From NCBI RefSeq assembly GCF_016117655.1, contig NZ_CP064936.1, positions 1,364,001 to 1,428,000 on the forward strand: a stretch of 64,000 bases of DNA, written 5' to 3'. Under the pieces are notes generated by a model. It did not search any database. It worked only from the letters and a program-made list of their open reading frames with translations, and was not told where the DNA came from. The position numbers and the translations under genes were made by a program. This stretch comes from Treponema peruense. GTDB lineage: Bacteria; Spirochaetota; Spirochaetia; Treponematales; Treponemataceae. Shown piece by piece: positions 60,231-64,000 of this stretch. The stretch's first letter is position 1, and every line of letters starts with the position of its first letter.

Positions 60231-62458
60231 TTGTTGAACCTCCGTCTTTTAATAATGAATATAACTGCGGCTGCAATAATTACTGCAAGCGGTATAAGAA
60301 CTGACGACGCAACTGCTTTTTTTGCCGTTTCTGCAAGATTTTCTGCAGGAATTTTATACAGTGTTTTGTTAAAACTGTTTTTGTTTTTAAGAGCTGCAAG
60401 CGCCTCTTCTGCATTCAGTTTAAGGACGCTGTCAGAAAGGAATTCAAGACTTCTCATGTCTACAACAGAAGACGAACTATACGCAATCATTCCTGAATGA
60501 AGCGCATACTGGTCTCCAAAAACAATAAGCGACGGCACACTGTCTCCGCGTTTTACGGCCTGTACAGCTACAGTAAACGAAGATTTGGGCTGGTCTTTTC
60601 CTGCCGCTTTTGCTGCAAAGAAAGGATTTGTTGTAAACGTCTGCGATTTTATGTCTTCCTGCCAGGACGCGTGTGAAGTGACAAGAAGCGGTGACAGACT
60701 GTACCCTTCCATTGCACCCGTTTCTGTATCCATAACTGAAGCTGACGGCCAGAAAAGTGTCATTCCGCGGGGAGCACAAGTCTGCGACAGAAGAACCGGC
60801 CACTGTGAGTAATTTACGTATTCTGTTCTGGACTCAGTGCCTGTTCCGCCTGCCCTGGTGTCACTTGTCATCGTGAGCCTGAAGTTTGAAACATCAGATG
60901 TTACGCTGTCCATAAGGTTTATTCCGAATATGCCGAGCATCTGCGAAAAATAACCGTTGTCCTGTGTAATCTGCCAGTCATTTTTTATGTCAACAGTATA
61001 TGGCTGGACTGCCGCAAATGCCCTTCCGCCTTCAAGAACAAAATCGCGGAATGCATCACAGTCGCTTTCTGTTGCTTCTGATGCGCCAATAACTACAAGA
61101 GGAATATTGGGATAAGAAACAAAAGACGAAACATAAGCTGACGACATGGAAGGAAAAGCCGTTCTCAAAACAGAAAATCCCTGTGACTCAAGCCACGGAA
61201 TTATATAGGAATAATCTTCATCAAGCGAAAGTCCGTTACCGCATGCAACCTGAACGATACGTACTTTTTCATCTGCGAGAGCCGAAATTCTTCCACCAAG
61301 ATCATATTCCAGGGTATCTGTTCCCATAACAAACGGAATTATTTCTGTACGACCAAGGTAAGATAAGGTTACTGCCGAATATACAGTTTCAAAAGAAGTT
61401 CCGGTTTCTCCTGCAGTCTGAATAGTTCTTCCGGCAATTCCCGCGGACTCAAGCTTCTGTGCCGTACCGTTTTTTGACGGATTGTGTACAAGAAAAGAAA
61501 TTTTCGGATTAAGCGAACAGTACGATGCAAGATAGTCTGTTACATCACGAACCTGCGGGTAAAGGGATGTAAGGCGCGGGCTTAAATAATAGTCTACAGA
61601 AAGAGGTTCAGTAACACGCGATACAAGGCTTTTACTGTATGCGCTTATGCTGAATTTCTTGGACGCTGTTGTATCTGTACGGAAGTAAACGCGGGGAGAA
61701 ACTGCAAGAACAAGTACGAGACCTGCAAAAATAAGGTTGCGCTCTTTTTTGAAGAAAGGACTTGCGCCGCCCCTCCGTGATTCCTGCACGCAGACAGAAA
61801 ACAGGTACAAAAGGCCCGAAACCGCCGCATAAAACAGAACGTCACGGCTGTCAATTATTCCTTTACCGAATGTGTCAAACCTCCATGCAAAGGAAATACT
61901 TCTTAAAAGCGAAGATGCAAACGAAGGAAGCCTTACGTAAAGAGGCAGAAGATGTGCATAGTTTGCGGCGGCAAGAAAGAGTGCGCAGACCGGAAAAGCC
62001 GCAGCCCCGCTTTTGAAAAACGAAAGCGTAAATACACAAAGGGAGACAGCGCAGATTAAATAAAGGCATATTCCGAGGTAACCGCAAAGAACCTGGGCAC
62101 ATTCCACGTCTCCGAAAAAAGATGCCGCTACAGGAATTGCACAGGACAGTACAAGCGGAACAGAAAGCACTGCAAGCACAGAAAGTATTCTTGCAAAAAC
62201 AGGAGTCCATTCACCGTAAGGCAGTCCCAGGTCTTTGTTCCACGAAGGAAGAACCGCCGCAAGAGCCGGAACTGCAAGAACACAGGCCTTTGGTATGGAA
62301 GCAAAAAAAGCGCGCATATCTGTTGTTCCCGCAGAAGAAAAAAAACGTCCCGCGGCAAAAAAGTCAAAGGAAAAGTAAAGGCACGAGACTGCGCAGACAA
62401 TGTATGAAAGCGGGTTTGAAAGCAGTGAAAATACATATCTTTTGAAAAGAGCTTTCAT
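60227..62458 (-). CDS. GldF-GldG-like ABC transporter fusion (permease plus auxiliary domain)
   Basis: The 743-residue protein begins with six or so membrane helices resembling an ABC-2 permease (residues ~10-250), then a large extracytoplasmic ABC_transp_aux/GldG-like domain (~265-690), then a C-terminal helix (~708-735) and basic end. In Bacteroidetes, GldF and GldG are separate proteins. It overlaps the ATPase gene and the DUF4340 gene by 4 nt each. Substrate is unknown; no link to gliding should be assumed in a spirochete. Confidence 0.83.
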   Translation of the reverse strand: MKALFKRYVFSLLSNPLSYIVCAVSCLYFSFDFFAAGRFFSSAGTTDMRAFFASIPKACVLAVPALAAVLPSWNKDLGLPYGEWTPVFARILSVLAVLSVPLVLSCAIPVAASFFGDVECAQVLCGYLGICLYLICAVSLCVFTLSFFKSGAAAFPVCALFLAAANYAHLLPLYVRLPSFASSLLRSISFAWRFDTFGKGIIDSRDVLFYAAVSGLLYLFSVCVQESRRGGASPFFKKERNLIFAGLVLVLAVSPRVYFRTDTTASKKFSISAYSKSLVSRVTEPLSVDYYLSPRLTSLYPQVRDVTDYLASYCSLNPKISFLVHNPSKNGTAQKLESAGIAGRTIQTAGETGTSFETVYSAVTLSYLGRTEIIPFVMGTDTLEYDLGGRISALADEKVRIVQVACGNGLSLDEDYSYIIPWLESQGFSVLRTAFPSMSSAYVSSFVSYPNIPLVVIGASEATESDCDAFRDFVLEGGRAFAAVQPYTVDIKNDWQITQDNGYFSQMLGIFGINLMDSVTSDVSNFRLTMTSDTRAGGTGTESRTEYVNYSQWPVLLSQTCAPRGMTLFWPSASVMDTETGAMEGYSLSPLLVTSHASWQEDIKSQTFTTNPFFAAKAAGKDQPKSSFTVAVQAVKRGDSVPSLIVFGDQYALHSGMIAYSSSSVVDMRSLEFLSDSVLKLNAEEALAALKNKNSFNKTLYKIPAENLAETAKKAVASSVLIPLAVIIAAAVIFIIKRRRFNK

Positions 62459-63201
62459 TCTTCAGAACCTCCGCCGGCATTTGTTCCACAAAGCTTCAGA
62501 TAGGCTTCTTCCAGGGTTGAACAGCCACATGATGTAGAAATTTCTGCTGCAGTTCCCGAAGCAAGAACTGTTCCGGCTGAAAGAATGTATATTTTTGAAC
62601 ACAAACGTTCTGCTTCTTCTATTCTGTGCGTAGAAAGAATTACCGCATTTTTTTTTGCATAACAGGCAATCGTTTTTCTTACCGACGCAGCCTGGGCCGG
62701 GTCAAGTCCGCCTGAAAATTCATCCAGAATCAAAAGACGCGGATTATGGCACAAAGCCTTTGCAAGACTTACGCGCTGGCAGTAACCCTTTGACAGGGAA
62801 GATATCCGTTTTGAAAATACGTCACCGAGCGAACATTCTTCCGTAACTTTTTCTACAGACCGAACTGCTTCATCTTTTTCAAGACCGTACAACGCGGCTT
62901 CAAAAAACAGCGTTTCTTTTACGGTAAGAGAACGGTCCAACTGCGGCACTTCGGGAACAAAACCGGCAGTTTTTCTAATCTGAGCGGGTTCTGAAAGTCC
63001 GAATACAGACACAAAACCCGACGTTGGGTAATGAACACCTGACAATGCTTTAAGAAGAGTTGACTTCCCTGCCCCGTTCGGTCCGAGAATTCCTGTTACC
63101 GAACCCGTGTCCGCGCTGAAGTCAAGATTATCGCAGGCAGGACGTGTCTTTGCGGAATAGATTTTTGTAAATGAAGAAACGCAGATGCTCTCATTCAACA
63201 T
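62455..63201 (-). CDS. ABC transporter ATP-binding protein (GldA-like)
   Basis: The 248-residue ATPase has Walker A GPNGAGKST, the signature LSKGYCQRVSLA, Walker B LLILDEFSGGLDP and the switch His in STHRIEEAE. It would power the adjacent fused permease. The start overlaps the 3' end of rnz by 11 nt. Confidence 0.93.
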   Translation of the reverse strand: MLNESICVSSFTKIYSAKTRPACDNLDFSADTGSVTGILGPNGAGKSTLLKALSGVHYPTSGFVSVFGLSEPAQIRKTAGFVPEVPQLDRSLTVKETLFFEAALYGLEKDEAVRSVEKVTEECSLGDVFSKRISSLSKGYCQRVSLAKALCHNPRLLILDEFSGGLDPAQAASVRKTIACYAKKNAVILSTHRIEEAERLCSKIYILSAGTVLASGTAAEISTSCGCSTLEEAYLKLCGTNAGGGSEE

Positions 63202-64000
63202 AGGGAATCTCGAATCTCATCCTGTCTTTTGTAAGTTCTGCGGCAGGATAAACTTTTTTTGCCTGTGAAAGAAGAGTTTCAAGTTCCCTGTCATTGTATC
63301 TTGGGCTGTAATGTATCATTGCAAAACGTTTTACTTTGGCATCTCTGGCAATTGTGGCAGACTGGCGTGCAGTCATATGTTTTTTTTCTTTTGCCTGGTC
63401 AGAACAGTCGTCGGCAAACATTCCTTCACAGATAAGAAGGTCGCTGCCCATAACTTCCTTTGCAATGGAAGGAAGATAAAGCGTGTCCGTAACAAAACTG
63501 AATTTGCGGCCACTGCGGTTTTTACCTACAACCTGTTCCGGCGAAACGGTTATCCCGTCTGCGTTGACAACAGATTCACCGTGCTGAAGCTTTCCCCAAA
63601 GCGGTCCCCTTGGAACATTGAGTTTTTGTGCCTGTTCCGGATTGAATTCACCGGGGCGGTCAAGTTCTTCGAGTGTATATCCTACACATGTCTTTGTATG
63701 CTCAAGGGGAAAAGCCCTTACGTAAAAGCCGTCACCGGAATAAACTGCACCTGGTTCTGTAATTTCTTTTACTATAATGGGATAATTGATGTACATATCC
63801 AAAACGCGGCGGCTTGTTTCTATATATTCTGCAATTTTTGGCGGACCGAATATGTAAAGGGGCTCCGTACGTTCAACCTGAGATGAAAGCATAAGAATTC
63901 CGGGAAGACCGGTTACGTGGTCTGCATGCGTGTGTGAAACAAAAATGGCATTTATTTTCTTCCATTTTAAGTTGAGCCGCCTTAAAGAAACCTGGGTTCC
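63191..64000 (-). CDS. rnz: ribonuclease Z, 5' partial
   Basis: The frame is open to the right edge of the window, so the N-terminus is missing. The metallo-beta-lactamase motif SHTHADHVTGLPG is encoded near 63899-63937, followed by PLEHTKTCVGY, FVTDT, LICEGMF and a MIHYSPRY end, all typical of RNase Z. It trims tRNA 3' ends before CCA addition, fitting the two tRNAs here that lack encoded CCA. A methionine at 63892 is internal and is not the start. Confidence 0.94.
   Translation of the reverse strand, partial: GTQVSLRRLNLKWKKINAIFVSHTHADHVTGLPGILMLSSQVERTEPLYIFGPPKIAEYIETSRRVLDMYINYPIIVKEITEPGAVYSGDGFYVRAFPLEHTKTCVGYTLEELDRPGEFNPEQAQKLNVPRGPLWGKLQHGESVVNADGITVSPEQVVGKNRSGRKFSFVTDTLYLPSIAKEVMGSDLLICEGMFADDCSDQAKEKKHMTARQSATIARDAKVKRFAMIHYSPRYNDRELETLLSQAKKVYPAAELTKDRMRFEIPYVE

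Overview
The window looks like a chromosome segment of a Treponema-type spirochete. This rests on recognised gene content and order: rpsB-tsf-frr-uppS-cdsA-dxr-rseP, a DUF212 gene followed by an rnf cluster, rpmF-acpP-rnc, many small predicted exported proteins and lipoproteins, a PilZ protein, and moderately low GC. The species cannot be named from sequence alone. Both tRNA genes lack an encoded CCA end.

Layout. 1-3204 (+): 3' part of a radical SAM/DUF2344 protein, then a PcnB-type nucleotidyltransferase. 3263-5151 (-): P-loop/Asp23 fusion protein and an RluA-type pseudouridine synthase. 5198-13692 (+): one long operon-like run with a DUF212 membrane protein, an unknown membrane protein, rnfC-D-G-E-A-B and a GH57-like protein. 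13706-20267 (-): FemAB-type transferase, metG, WecA-like glycosyl-phosphate transferase, manC-like guanylyltransferase and an exported protein. 20374-23414 (+): a tandemly duplicated 154-bp leader, an aminotransferase and glgA. 23495-32447 (-): maf, rpsB, tsf, frr, uppS, cdsA, dxr, rseP and a beta-propeller protein. 32549-37588: tRNA-Arg, two exported proteins, coaD, rpmF, acpP, rnc and thrC. 37650-42837: an accessory stretch with a tyrosine recombinase, three gene remnants, a radical SAM/lipoprotein pair, an ArsC-like protein and a nonsense-interrupted exported protein. 43024-64000: mfd, tRNA-Leu, two pseudouridine synthases, yggS, rsmA, a short ComEC, a PilZ protein, a CPBP protease, alr, folC, a Gld-like ABC system and rnz.

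Most notable. (1) The Rnf-like complex keeps its gene order and ferredoxin clusters but, by my reading, lacks many cofactor motifs of classical Rnf: the glycine-rich flavin/NADH site in RnfC, the membrane cysteines of RnfA/E, the first Fe-S motif of RnfB and the flavinylation motif of RnfG. The next gene is a GH57-fold protein lacking both expected catalytic residues. (2) A SPASM-type radical SAM enzyme is translationally coupled to a small lipoprotein with a CYGxP motif after the lipobox. (3) Two poly-G tracts sit in regulatory positions: G8 inside the -35/-10 spacer of an exported-protein gene, and G9 in the leader of manC. Both are candidate phase-variation switches. (4) A 154-bp leader unit carrying a ribosome binding site, a mini-ORF and a terminator-like hairpin is duplicated in front of an aminotransferase. 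(5) At least seven genes have a promoter -10 box only 6-10 nt from the start codon and no Shine-Dalgarno sequence, suggesting leaderless mRNAs.

All assignments come from reading motifs by eye; no database search was run.
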